Positions 46,599 to 54,142 of a DNA stretch of 64,000 bases are shown here, one piece after another. The notes beneath the pieces were generated by a model, which ran no database searches, was not told the origin of the DNA, and saw only the letters and a list, made by a program, of their open reading frames with translations. How positions within the stretch are numbered: position 1 is the stretch's first letter; each line of letters begins with the position of its first letter. This DNA is from JASHVB01 sp963762885 (GTDB lineage Bacteria > Pseudomonadota > Alphaproteobacteria > Acetobacterales > Acetobacteraceae), in NCBI GenBank assembly GCA_963762885.1, contig CAVXNH010000029.1, positions 29,512 to 93,511 on the forward strand. The letters are read 5' to 3'. Both the position numbers and the translations under genes were made by a program.

Positions 46599-47300
46599 AT
46601 GCACATTCCCCTGCCACCCTCGCTCTCGCAGGACCGGCTTGCAGCCGACCTGGCCGAGCATGGCTACGCCACCCTTCCCCTGCTCGATGCGGCAACCTGC
46701 CGCGCGCTGGAGGCGCTGTACGACGATGGCGCGCGGTTCCGCAGCCGCGTGGTGATGCAGCGGCACAATTTCGGGCGCGGGGAATACAAGTACCTCGCCT
46801 ATCCTCTGCCCGAGCCGGTGGCCGAGCTACGCGCGGCGCTGTATCCGCCGCTGGCCGCCATCGCCAACACCTGGCGTGCGGCGCTGGGCGAGGCGGGCCG
46901 GTTCCCTCCGGCGCTGGAGGCCTTCCTGGCGGAGTGCCACGCCGCCGGCCAGACCCGCCCGACGCCCCTGCTGCTGCGCTACGGCGAGGGCGACTACAAC
47001 TGCCTGCACCAGGACCTGTATGGCGCGCTGGTGTTCCCCTTGCAGCTCACGGTGTTGCTCAGCGAGCCGGGGCGCGACTTCACGGGGGGCGAATTCGTGC
47101 TGGTGGAGCAACGGCCGCGCGCGCAGTCGAGGCCGGTGGTGGTGCCGCTGGCGCAGGGCGAGGCAGTGATCTTCCCGGTGCACCATCGCCCGGTGCAGGG
47201 GACGCGCGGTCCGCACCGGGTGACGATGCGGCACGGCGTGAGCCGCGTGCGCAGCGGTCAGCGGCACACGCTGGGGGTTATCTTCCACGATGCGGCGTAG
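46599..47300 (+). CDS. 2OG-Fe(II) oxygenase
   Basis: A 233-residue double-stranded beta-helix oxygenase. It has the iron-binding HQD in NCLHQDLYGALVFPLQLTVL (His near 144) and the distal His in GPHRVTMRHGVS. The 2-oxoglutarate-binding Arg is in SGQRHTLGVIFHD, and GGEFVLVEQRPRAQSRPVVV lies between. The substrate is unknown; the family includes protein and nucleic-acid hydroxylases. It is preceded by the glycosyltransferase cluster, 121 bases away, and followed directly by a perfect hairpin. Confidence 0.88.
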   Translation: MHIPLPPSLSQDRLAADLAEHGYATLPLLDAATCRALEALYDDGARFRSRVVMQRHNFGRGEYKYLAYPLPEPVAELRAALYPPLAAIANTWRAALGEAGRFPPALEAFLAECHAAGQTRPTPLLLRYGEGDYNCLHQDLYGALVFPLQLTVLLSEPGRDFTGGEFVLVEQRPRAQSRPVVVPLAQGEAVIFPVHHRPVQGTRGPHRVTMRHGVSRVRSGQRHTLGVIFHDAA

Positions 47301-47301
47301 G

Positions 47302-47340
47302 CCTTCCCCTCTCCCGCGCTTTGCGCGGGAGAGGGGAAGG
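47302..47340 (+). terminator. perfect hairpin immediately after the 2OG oxygenase stop
   Basis: 18-bp exact arms (CCTTCCCCTCTCCCGCGC and complement) with a 3-base loop, starting two bases after the stop codon. It belongs to the CTCTCCCGC/GCGGGAGAG repeat family (also at 53975-54000 and 62310-62490). There is no T run, so it could be an RNA-protecting or simply repeat structure. Confidence 0.55.
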
Positions 47341-47506
47341 GTGAGGGTGATGCGTGCCGCACGTTGCGCCCTCACCTGACCTCTCCCGCTTCGCGGGAGA
47401 GGGATTTGTTTGACAGCCCGTGCGATTGTCAAAAATTGCGAGATAGAACTAAGGCTCTGGCCGTGGTCTGGTGCAGAATCGGACGATCAAAAATGCCGCT
47501 GGCGCG

Positions 47507-48457
47507 CTATGCACGTTGCCTTTGCAATGTGGCGGAAGGCGATTCTCCGAATAGAGATTTGTAATTGACCGCGAACCGTCCAAACTCCCAGAAGCCATAT
47601 TGCGTAGCTACGTCGGTGACCCGCGTCTTGCCTGGTTCGGCAATGAGCAATGCGCGCCTTGCCTGATGCATGCGCCGCAGCAGAAGGTAACGCTTCGCTC
47701 CCATGCCGAGATGCTCCCGGCAGCACACCGAGAGACATCGCACCGACACGCCGATCTCTTGCGCTATTTCCAAGAAATAGAGAGGGCGGCTCGGATCGCG
47801 CTCCAGCGCTGTGAAAAAGCGCCGCATGATAGCCGCATGCTGCCGCTGCGTCCGCGTATTCTTGTGGTTATCGCTCGCGTCAAGGCACGCGACCATGGCC
47901 TGAATCAGCGCCTGTTCCAGGCCGCGGGCTACTTCCGGATGGGCAAGCACATCGGGCGATTCTGCGGCCAGCAACCCCACCGCGCGATGCAACTCCCGCA
48001 ATTTCGCTATCGCGCCGGGTCGAGGCGTGATGATCGTGTGCGTGCGTGGCGGCGTGATCTCGGTTTCCGCAGCAGTGAGTCCGGCCGACTCCATAACTCC
48101 GGAAGGCAAATGCAGAGAACCATGATTGGTCGACTTATCGGTTCGCTGAATGAAGGGTTGGTCCATCGCAATTTGTGTGATGCTGTCTTGAGGCCTCTGC
48201 ACGCCCGACTCGTAAACCGTTGCGTCGGACTCTATCTGAAACGAGATGAGAAACCCTGGCGAAAAGCACGGCGTGAGATGCGCGATACGTGGCTGATTTT
48301 CCTTGGTTCTCAGCAGACTCAGGGAATTAAACCGAACACGCGTGAAGCCCGCGGCGAAGGGGCCGCGGGCGGACGGGCTCAGCTCCGCGGCGACACCTTG
48401 AATTGCTGCCGCATATTCCGCCGGTTCAGTGAACGACCGCACTTCGCTCGATGCCAT
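47507..48457 (-). CDS. AraC family transcriptional regulator
   Basis: A 316-residue regulator. The C-terminal HTH pair reads LYFLEIAQEIGVSVRCLSVC and VTDVATQYGFWEFGRFAVNY with SLFGESPSATLQRQ at the end. The N-terminal domain is poorly characterised; LTPCFSPGFLISFQIES resembles the oxygen/cupin-type sensing domain of AraC proteins similar to the AtzR-neighbour group, but this is weak. Start at ATG 48457; a longer frame upstream is AT-rich and unlikely to be coding. Confidence 0.85.
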   Translation of the reverse strand: MASSEVRSFTEPAEYAAAIQGVAAELSPSARGPFAAGFTRVRFNSLSLLRTKENQPRIAHLTPCFSPGFLISFQIESDATVYESGVQRPQDSITQIAMDQPFIQRTDKSTNHGSLHLPSGVMESAGLTAAETEITPPRTHTIITPRPGAIAKLRELHRAVGLLAAESPDVLAHPEVARGLEQALIQAMVACLDASDNHKNTRTQRQHAAIMRRFFTALERDPSRPLYFLEIAQEIGVSVRCLSVCCREHLGMGAKRYLLLRRMHQARRALLIAEPGKTRVTDVATQYGFWEFGRFAVNYKSLFGESPSATLQRQRA

Positions 48458-48841
48458 TTGTGCCCCCGCATTGGAGGCGAAGCTAGTGCAATGGCTCAGC
48501 CCTTGCAATTGCCTCAAAATGGTGAAGCTGTATAAACGATAGTGTTGCGATATCATAATGAAATGCAATAACCATCTGCGGTTAATGGATATTCCATGAA
48601 TGGTCTGCAGCAGGAATTTCTGTAGCTGAAATTGCTGCAAGCCGGTCCTGGGCCTCCCCTTCGCTAAAAATTCACGGCTCCCCAGGCAAGGACCTTGGGC
48701 GCCGCGGGATCGGGGTCCCGCCGCGCTCGGGATTTTCGAGAATCAGGCCGTATGCGTCGGCCCGTTGCCGGGCACAGCGACATCAACCAGCTCGCGAAAG
48801 TGGCTCACAAACCGCTTGGCCGTTGCAACAGCATCGGCGGC

Positions 48842-49162
48842 TTACGCGGCGGATGTCAGCGCCTCCGGGCCGGTGCCATAGGCGGCGACTGATTTGGATT
48901 CATACGACTGCGAGAGAAACCGCCGCAACTCATGTTCGACGCGCGCATCTTCTTTGGAAAGCCGGAAAAATTCAGCCTGCATGCCGTTGTGCGATTTCGA
49001 GGTTTTCCCCGTACGTTCGAAGTTGTAAGCCTGCGCCACGTGAAAGCAGGCAAGACAGGCAGCCCGCGCCGTATCTTCGTTAAGGCCGACCGACAGCATG
49101 CGATCGGCGCGGACAAGCACAATGCCGGCCTGATCCAGGAAAGCCGCGGACTCGGCTTTCAC
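48842..49162 (-). CDS. HEPN domain protein, probable truncated toxin partner
   Basis: A 106-residue HEPN protein: AAFLDQAGIVLVRADRMLSV, ACLACFHVAQAYNFERTGKT and SKSHNGMQAEFFRLSKED carry the all-helical fold with the R...H segment used for RNA cleavage in active members. The GTG start at 49162 overlaps the stop of the nucleotidyltransferase gene (GTGA). An in-frame TAA (48842) is followed by 32 more plausible codons (AADAVATAKRFVSHFRELVD) to a second stop at 48743, so the original protein was about 138 residues. This is the layout of HEPN-MNT (HepT/MntA, type VII) toxin-antitoxin pairs. Confidence 0.75.
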   Translation of the reverse strand: MKAESAAFLDQAGIVLVRADRMLSVGLNEDTARAACLACFHVAQAYNFERTGKTSKSHNGMQAEFFRLSKEDARVEHELRRFLSQSYESKSVAAYGTGPEALTSAA

Positions 49163-49633
49163 AAGTCCAGACCATCCCGTCTGATCTCGTGCATAAGCGG
49201 CGTGCGGTCCCGATAGGCAGCTGTCGGGTAAGGTTTTGCATCGATGAAAGCGCCGGTCGCATCGAAAAAATCGACCCGGAGGCCGGCAAGACGAAACCGC
49301 TCCTTCCACGCGTCGGGAAGTTGCTTGAGAAAGACGGCAATGTCGTAATCGGAATCGGGGCGGGCTTCGCCGCGCGCGCGAGCCGAACAGTACCACGCGA
49401 TCGATCTGCTCCCCATAGATTTCACCCAGCGCGCCGATATCCGCGTCAGTAAAGTCAGCCAGACCGAGCACCTGGAGGTCCCGGCGCTTGAGGCGGTGAT
49501 ATTCGTCGATGGAGATCAGCACCATGCGCTCCCGCCCGTTGTGAGTGACCGCAACCGGCTGCGTGGGGGCGAGGTTCTGGTATCGGCCTATGTTCCGTTG
49601 AAATTCGGCGGCGGAGACCTTGATCATTGCCAT
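49159..49633 (-). pseudogene. Phd/YefM antitoxin fused to MNT nucleotidyltransferase, frameshifted
   Basis: From ATG 49633 the frame gives a Phd/YefM domain (IKVSAAEFQRNIGRYQNLAP, TQPVAVTHNGRERMVLISID, EYHRLKRRDLQVLGLADFTD). It runs without a break into an MNT domain (GEIYGEQIDRVVLFGSRAR). After a shift near 49377 the MNT continues GEARPDSDYDIAVFLKQLPD, completing the GS-X10-DxD motif of MntA antitoxins that adenylylate HEPN toxins. A 2-base loss in a CGCGCGCG run explains the break. In the usual systems these are separate genes, so this is a fusion of a type II DNA-binding antitoxin domain with a type VII antitoxin enzyme. Confidence 0.7.
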
Positions 49634-49756
49634 ATGTCTGTCGCTGACCTTCCGCATTACGCAGGAACTGCACAAGATTCCCAGCCGACGTTGCGGCATA
49701 ATACAAGGCGAAACAAACATGTTCGACGGCGGTCGATAGGACGAGCTCTGGGCGGA

Positions 49757-50014
49757 TCAGCGATAGGCTTCCCTCCTGTGCGCGACCCGCACCACAAGCA
49801 CCGTCACCACGTCGTCGTGCAGCGTATAGATCACCCGCCAATCGCCAACGCGCAGGCGATAGTTGTCGTTACCCTTCAGAGTCTTCACGTTCGGCGTCGT
49901 CCGCGGGTCGCGTGCCAGGTTCCCGATGGCCAGCAGGATGCGGCGACGAACCGGTGGATCGAGCGCGTCAATCGCGCGCTCGGCCTCCCGTTCGTAACGA
50001 ATGGCTCAGGTCAC
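49757..50014 (-). pseudogene. RelE/ParE family toxin with a stop at codon 3
   Basis: The frame IRYEREAERAIDALDPPVRR ... VKTLKGNDNYRLRVGDWRVI, YTLHDDVVTVLVVRVAHRRE is a complete ParE/RelE toxin of about 85 residues. The natural start, GTG 50014, overlaps the antitoxin stop (GTGA), but the third codon is TGA where relatives usually have a Trp codon (plus-strand tca at 50006-50008). Unless a non-standard start such as ATT just after it is used, the toxin is silenced. Confidence 0.7.
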
Positions 50015-50310
50015 TCGGTGTCCGGCGCGATCCCGTACCGGGCGAGCAGTTCTTTATGCGCAACGCCAGCCGGTCGCCCCTGCGCCTCCCACTGGGCGAC
50101 CGCCTCGTCGGCGACGCGAGACCAGTGCTCATCCTCTGCGTCGTCTTCTTCAAGGACCCGGAGGTCGGCGATCGGCACGACAGCCGCAACCGGCTTTCCG
50201 TCACGGGTCAGCACAACCCGGCCGTCGCCCCGCTCGACGTAAGCAAGAGCATCGGGCAGCCGGTCAGGGACCGGTTCGAGGGGGAGGTGAATACTGCCAA
50301 TCACGGACAT
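50011..50310 (-). CDS. type II toxin-antitoxin Phd/YefM family antitoxin
   Basis: A 99-residue antitoxin: IHLPLEPVPDRLPDALAYVE, DGRVVLTRDGKPVAAVVPIA and DLRVLEEDDAEDEHW give the N-terminal DNA-binding fold and acidic toxin-binding tail. The ATG at 50310 has AGGAG about 9 bases upstream. It precedes the RelE/ParE frame with a 4-base overlap. It should repress its own promoter; no operator was defined. Confidence 0.83.
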   Translation of the reverse strand: MSVIGSIHLPLEPVPDRLPDALAYVERGDGRVVLTRDGKPVAAVVPIADLRVLEEDDAEDEHWSRVADEAVAQWEAQGRPAGVAHKELLARYGIAPDTE

Positions 50311-50603
50311 GACGGTGGCTCCTGCGTCAGGAGATATGCAGCCGCCGGCGCGGCTTTGCGAGGGGAATCGTCTCGGAGCGGGTGAGCACGCGCACGGGCA
50401 GCCGGCCACCCCAGCCATAGCCTGCGCGGAATAGCGACAACCACTCCGTCATCACCCGGGCTGCGAAGGGCTGCACCACCGAGGCGGGCCGGAGCCTGAT
50501 CCCCGCAGCCGACTTGTTGCTTGACATTTGACAATTGATAGAGACCATTTGGTCCGCTTAATAATCACGCCGATGACCGGCCACGTTTCGGGAGGCTCAC
50601 GCC

Positions 50604-51437
50604 ATGCGGACCAGCCGAGCGCTGTCGCGCCGTGACGCGATCGGCACCATCACCTTCAGCGCGCTCGCGGCTTGCCTGCTGCGCCCACGAGCAGCGGTAG
50701 GTCAGCCGCCTCTGGGCGCACCCATCCTGACGGTCGGTGAGGTCGAGATCACCCGCATCGACTTCGCCCAGCTCATGATGGGCACCCCCAACCTCGCCCA
50801 CGACAAGCAGTTCTGCAAAATGCTGTCGGGCGGCATTCGGTTCCGCGCGGAAGCGGAGATGCGCCCCGTGCCCGGCACGCATCCTACTTGGTTCGGCCGC
50901 TTGTGGCTGCTGCAGAACGTGATGTTCGACCACGAGCGGTGGTCATCCAAGACCGGCCTCAAGTGGTGCGCGGGAATGCCGGGTCAATGGCAATTGGATG
51001 GACAAGCGCCGTACCAGAACCGCGTGGTGCATTGTCGCCCCGGCGTGAATGCGATCGACCATGCCGACGACCCGGGCGTCTTCACCGAGGACTCCACCAC
51101 GCCGTACGAGAAGGTGACGGCCCTTCCGGTGGACCTGTTCCGCACCTTCGTGGTGTGGGAGACGACCGACGACAGTCGGCCGCCGTCACCGACGAACGCG
51201 GCTCACAAGCACTATATCGGCCGCGTTGACTGGCAGTGGAAGGGCGTGGCGCTGACCGGCGCCCCAGGCTGTGACTCGATGCCCTACAGTCCGGTGAACT
51301 GGGGCTTGCAGGACGCCGCCTCGGACGCCAAGGGTTATGTTGGCCGCCTGGCACTGATCGACCCGACGATCGCGCACAAGGTGATCGTGCCGGCCTATCA
51401 GCCAGCCGCCCAACCCGAAGCATGGAAGCGCTGCTGA
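50604..51437 (+). CDS. Tat-exported protein of unknown function
   Basis: A 277-residue protein with a twin-arginine signal (LSRRDAIGTITFSALAACLL, residues 7-27) and a long mature part containing FRAEAEMRPVPGTHPTWFGR, WLLQNVMFDHERWSSKTGLK and WKGVALTGAPGCDSMPY. I do not recognise a domain. Tat export suggests a folded, perhaps cofactor- or metal-bearing periplasmic protein. No partner gene is adjacent: a TA island lies upstream and anmK is convergent. Confidence 0.75.
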   Translation: MRTSRALSRRDAIGTITFSALAACLLRPRAAVGQPPLGAPILTVGEVEITRIDFAQLMMGTPNLAHDKQFCKMLSGGIRFRAEAEMRPVPGTHPTWFGRLWLLQNVMFDHERWSSKTGLKWCAGMPGQWQLDGQAPYQNRVVHCRPGVNAIDHADDPGVFTEDSTTPYEKVTALPVDLFRTFVVWETTDDSRPPSPTNAAHKHYIGRVDWQWKGVALTGAPGCDSMPYSPVNWGLQDAASDAKGYVGRLALIDPTIAHKVIVPAYQPAAQPEAWKRC

Positions 51438-51588
51438 CCGGCGACCGCCCCTGCGCGGGCAACCTCGGCCCCCGCCCGGCACCGTACCCCGATGCCGGCA
51501 TCTGCGTCCCATCGTGATCCCGCGCCGGGTCAATGCCGCGGCCTCTCTTGTTCCACCCTTGGGCATCAGTGCGCCCGCCGCTTCCCGT

Positions 51589-52668
51589 CTACGAAGGGTC
51601 TTGCAGCCTGCCGCCCGTCATCGCCCGCGGCACCCCTGTCGTCCCGGGAAAGCTGATCGGCAGCCCGGCAGCAACCCGCGCGGCGAGGAACCCGAAGCAC
51701 TGCGCCTCCAACGCGTCGCCGTCCCAGCCGACCGCCTCCACCGGCTCCACGGGCACCCGCAAAGCCGAGCGCAACGCCGCCATGATCGCCGGATTGTGCC
51801 GCCCGCCCCCGGTGACCAGCCAACGCACGGGCGGGGCAGGGAGCAGGGCCAGCGCCACCGCCTCGGCGGTGAACGCCACGAGCGTCGCCGCGCCGTCAGC
51901 GGCGGACAGTGCGTCCAGGCTGCTCGCGGCCAACGAGGCGGCAAAGTCCAGCCGGTCCAGCGACTTCGGGGCCGGCCGGGCGAAATACGGATGGCCGAGC
52001 AACTGCCCCAGCACCGCCCGGTCCACGCTCCCCGCCCGCGCCAGCGCCCCATCGCGATCGAACGTGGCGCCCGTGTGGCGCGCCACCCAGTCGTCCAGCG
52101 GGCCATTCCCCGGCCCGGTGTCGAACGCTACCAGCGCGGCGCCGTCGTCGTCCTCCGGCCCGATCCAGGTCACATTCCCCACGCCCCCCAGGTTCAGCAC
52201 CGCCAGCGGCTTCGGCAACGCCCGAGCCAGCGCCGCGTGGTAAGCCGGAGCCAGCGGAGCCCCCTGCCCACCCGCCGCCACGTCGGCGGACCGAAAATCC
52301 CACGCTACCCGCAGCCCGGTGCGCCAGGCCAGTTCCTCCGCATTGCCGATCTGCCAGGTCCGCCGCTGGTCCGGCTGGTGCAGGATGGTCTGGCCGTGGA
52401 AGCCGATCAGGTCCGCCTCCCGCCCCAGCGCCGCCACCGCGCGCACGTGATACTCCGTCAGCCGGGCCTCGACCGTTTTCAGCCGCCGGTCCGCCGGGTC
52501 CAGCGTCGGCGCCAGGGTCAGGATGCGGCGCAGGTCGGCGCGCAGCCGGTCGTCGTAGGGCAACGTCAGCGTCGGGCCGAACGCCGCCACCCGCACGCCA
52601 TCGGTCTCGAGCCACGCCGCATCCACCCCGTCCAGCGACGTCCCGCTCATCAGCCCGATCGTCCGCAT
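51589..52668 (-). CDS. anmK: anhydro-N-acetylmuramic acid kinase
   Basis: Phosphorylates and opens 1,6-anhydro-MurNAc during peptidoglycan recycling, giving MurNAc-6-phosphate. The 359-residue chain has the ASKHA fold motifs IGLMSGTSLDGVDAAWLE at the start, IGFHGQTILHQP, FDTGPGNGPLDDWV and VTGGGRHNPAIM. It is divergent from tyrS with 59 bases between the starts, a pairing seen in other alphaproteobacteria. Confidence 0.95.
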   Translation of the reverse strand: MRTIGLMSGTSLDGVDAAWLETDGVRVAAFGPTLTLPYDDRLRADLRRILTLAPTLDPADRRLKTVEARLTEYHVRAVAALGREADLIGFHGQTILHQPDQRRTWQIGNAEELAWRTGLRVAWDFRSADVAAGGQGAPLAPAYHAALARALPKPLAVLNLGGVGNVTWIGPEDDDGAALVAFDTGPGNGPLDDWVARHTGATFDRDGALARAGSVDRAVLGQLLGHPYFARPAPKSLDRLDFAASLAASSLDALSAADGAATLVAFTAEAVALALLPAPPVRWLVTGGGRHNPAIMAALRSALRVPVEPVEAVGWDGDALEAQCFGFLAARVAAGLPISFPGTTGVPRAMTGGRLQDPS

Positions 52669-52727
52669 TTCCCCCGCCCCGTCTCTGTGCTAGCAGCGCC
52701 GCTCTTCCGAACACGGGTCCGCCTGCC

Positions 52728-53972
52728 ATGTCCACCAGCGACTTCCTGGCCGAGGCCGCCGCGCGCGGCTTCGTCCACCAATGCACAGACACCGAGGCGC
52801 TCGACGCCGCGCTGAAGGCTGGCGCGGTGTCGGCCTATATCGGCTTCGACTGCACCGCGGACAGCCTGCATGTCGGCAGCCTGGTGCAGATCATGATCCT
52901 CCGCCTGCTGCAAAAGCACGGCCACAAGCCGGTGGTGCTGATGGGCGGCGGCACGACCCGGATCGGCGATCCGTCGTTCCGCGACAAGTCCCGTCCTCTG
53001 CTGAACGACGCGCAGATCGCCGCGAACATGGCCGGCATCCGCCGCTGCTTCGAGCCCTTCCTGCGGTTCGGCGATGGCCCATCCGACGCCATCATGGTCA
53101 ACAACGCCGACTGGCTGGACGAGCTGTCCTATATCGGCCTGCTGCGCGACGTGGGCACGCATTTCACCATCAACCGGATGCTGACGTTCGACTCGGTCCG
53201 GCTGCGGCTGGATCGCGAGCAACCGATGACGTTCCTCGAATTCAATTATATGATCTTGCAGAGCTACGATTTCCGCGAGCTGTTCCGGCGGCATGGCGTG
53301 CTGGTGCAGATCGGCGGCTCGGACCAGTGGGGCAACATCGTCTCCGGCATGGAGCTGACGCGGCGCAGCGACGGTAAGCATGTCTTCGGGCTGACCACGC
53401 CGCTGATCGCCACGGCGTCGGGCGCCAAGATGGGCAAGACGGCGGCCGGAGCGGTGTGGTTGACCGACGATCGAGTGTCGCCGTACGACTACTGGCAGTT
53501 CTGGCGCAACACGGAAGACGCCGATGTCGGCCGCTTCCTGCGCCTGTTCACCGACCTGCCGCTGCCCGAGATCGCACGCCTGGAAGCCCTGGGCGGCGCC
53601 GAGATCAACGAAGCGAAGAAGCTACTGGCGACCGAGGCCACCGCCCTGGCCCACGGCCGGGCAGCGGCGGAAGCTGCGGCGGAAACCGCCCGCCGCGCCT
53701 TCGAACAGGGAGAGGCGGCGGCTACGCTGCCGTCGATCGAAGTGAGCCGGGAGGAACTGGCAGCCGGCATCCCCGCCTTCCGCCTGTTCGAGCGCGCCGG
53801 CCTGGCGAAGAGCGGGGGCGAAGCGCGGCGGCTGGTGCGCGGCGGCGGCGCCCGGGTCAACGATGCCGCGGTGACGGATGAGGCGCAGGTGGTCTCGCTG
53901 GCGGACCTGCGAGAGGGTGCGATCAAGCTCTCCGCCGGCCGCAAGCAGCACAGGCTGGTGCGGGCTGGGTAA
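52728..53972 (+). CDS. tyrS: tyrosyl-tRNA synthetase
   Basis: A 414-residue class I synthetase. The HIGH motif is LHVGSLVQIM, the tyrosine-binding region contains MTFLEFNYMILQSYDF, and GSDQWGNIVSGMEL follows. The KMSKS motif appears as GAKMGKT near residue 232. An S4 RNA-binding domain ends the protein (FERAGLAKSGGEARRLVRGG). The ATG at 52728 is favoured by homology; a much longer open frame upstream is antisense to anmK. Confidence 0.97.
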   Translation: MSTSDFLAEAAARGFVHQCTDTEALDAALKAGAVSAYIGFDCTADSLHVGSLVQIMILRLLQKHGHKPVVLMGGGTTRIGDPSFRDKSRPLLNDAQIAANMAGIRRCFEPFLRFGDGPSDAIMVNNADWLDELSYIGLLRDVGTHFTINRMLTFDSVRLRLDREQPMTFLEFNYMILQSYDFRELFRRHGVLVQIGGSDQWGNIVSGMELTRRSDGKHVFGLTTPLIATASGAKMGKTAAGAVWLTDDRVSPYDYWQFWRNTEDADVGRFLRLFTDLPLPEIARLEALGGAEINEAKKLLATEATALAHGRAAAEAAAETARRAFEQGEAAATLPSIEVSREELAAGIPAFRLFERAGLAKSGGEARRLVRGGGARVNDAAVTDEAQVVSLADLREGAIKLSAGRKQHRLVRAG

Positions 53973-54054
53973 CCTTCCCCTCTCCCGCGTAAGCCGGAGA
54001 GACGCCCCGCATCGCCGGCGATGGGCCACCGGGGATGAAAACGGTGACGCCAGT

Positions 54055-54137
54055 TGTCATCCCCGCGAAAGCGGGGACCCACGACTTCGCTGCGCGCACC
54101 AAGGAAAGTCGTGGATGCCGGCCTTCGTCGGCATTGG
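54055..54137. repeat. hairpin cluster after tyrS
   Basis: CCCCGC-GAAA-GCGGGG followed by an inverted pair CACGACTT/AAGTCGTG and a CATGGCCGG-related half (ATGCCGGCCTTCGTCGGCAT). It separates tyrS from the convergent 5-oxoprolinase-type gene. Confidence 0.65.
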
Positions 54138-54142
54138 TAACA

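Noticed and set aside
50515..50545. TTGACATTTGACAA as an FNR/FixK-type box
   Set aside because: The right half lacks the inverted symmetry (GACAA), and the neighbouring genes give no supporting context.
50327..50548. 73-codon minus-strand frame upstream of the Phd antitoxin
   Set aside because: No paralogue, no recognised family and weak start context; could be the leader of the TA operon.
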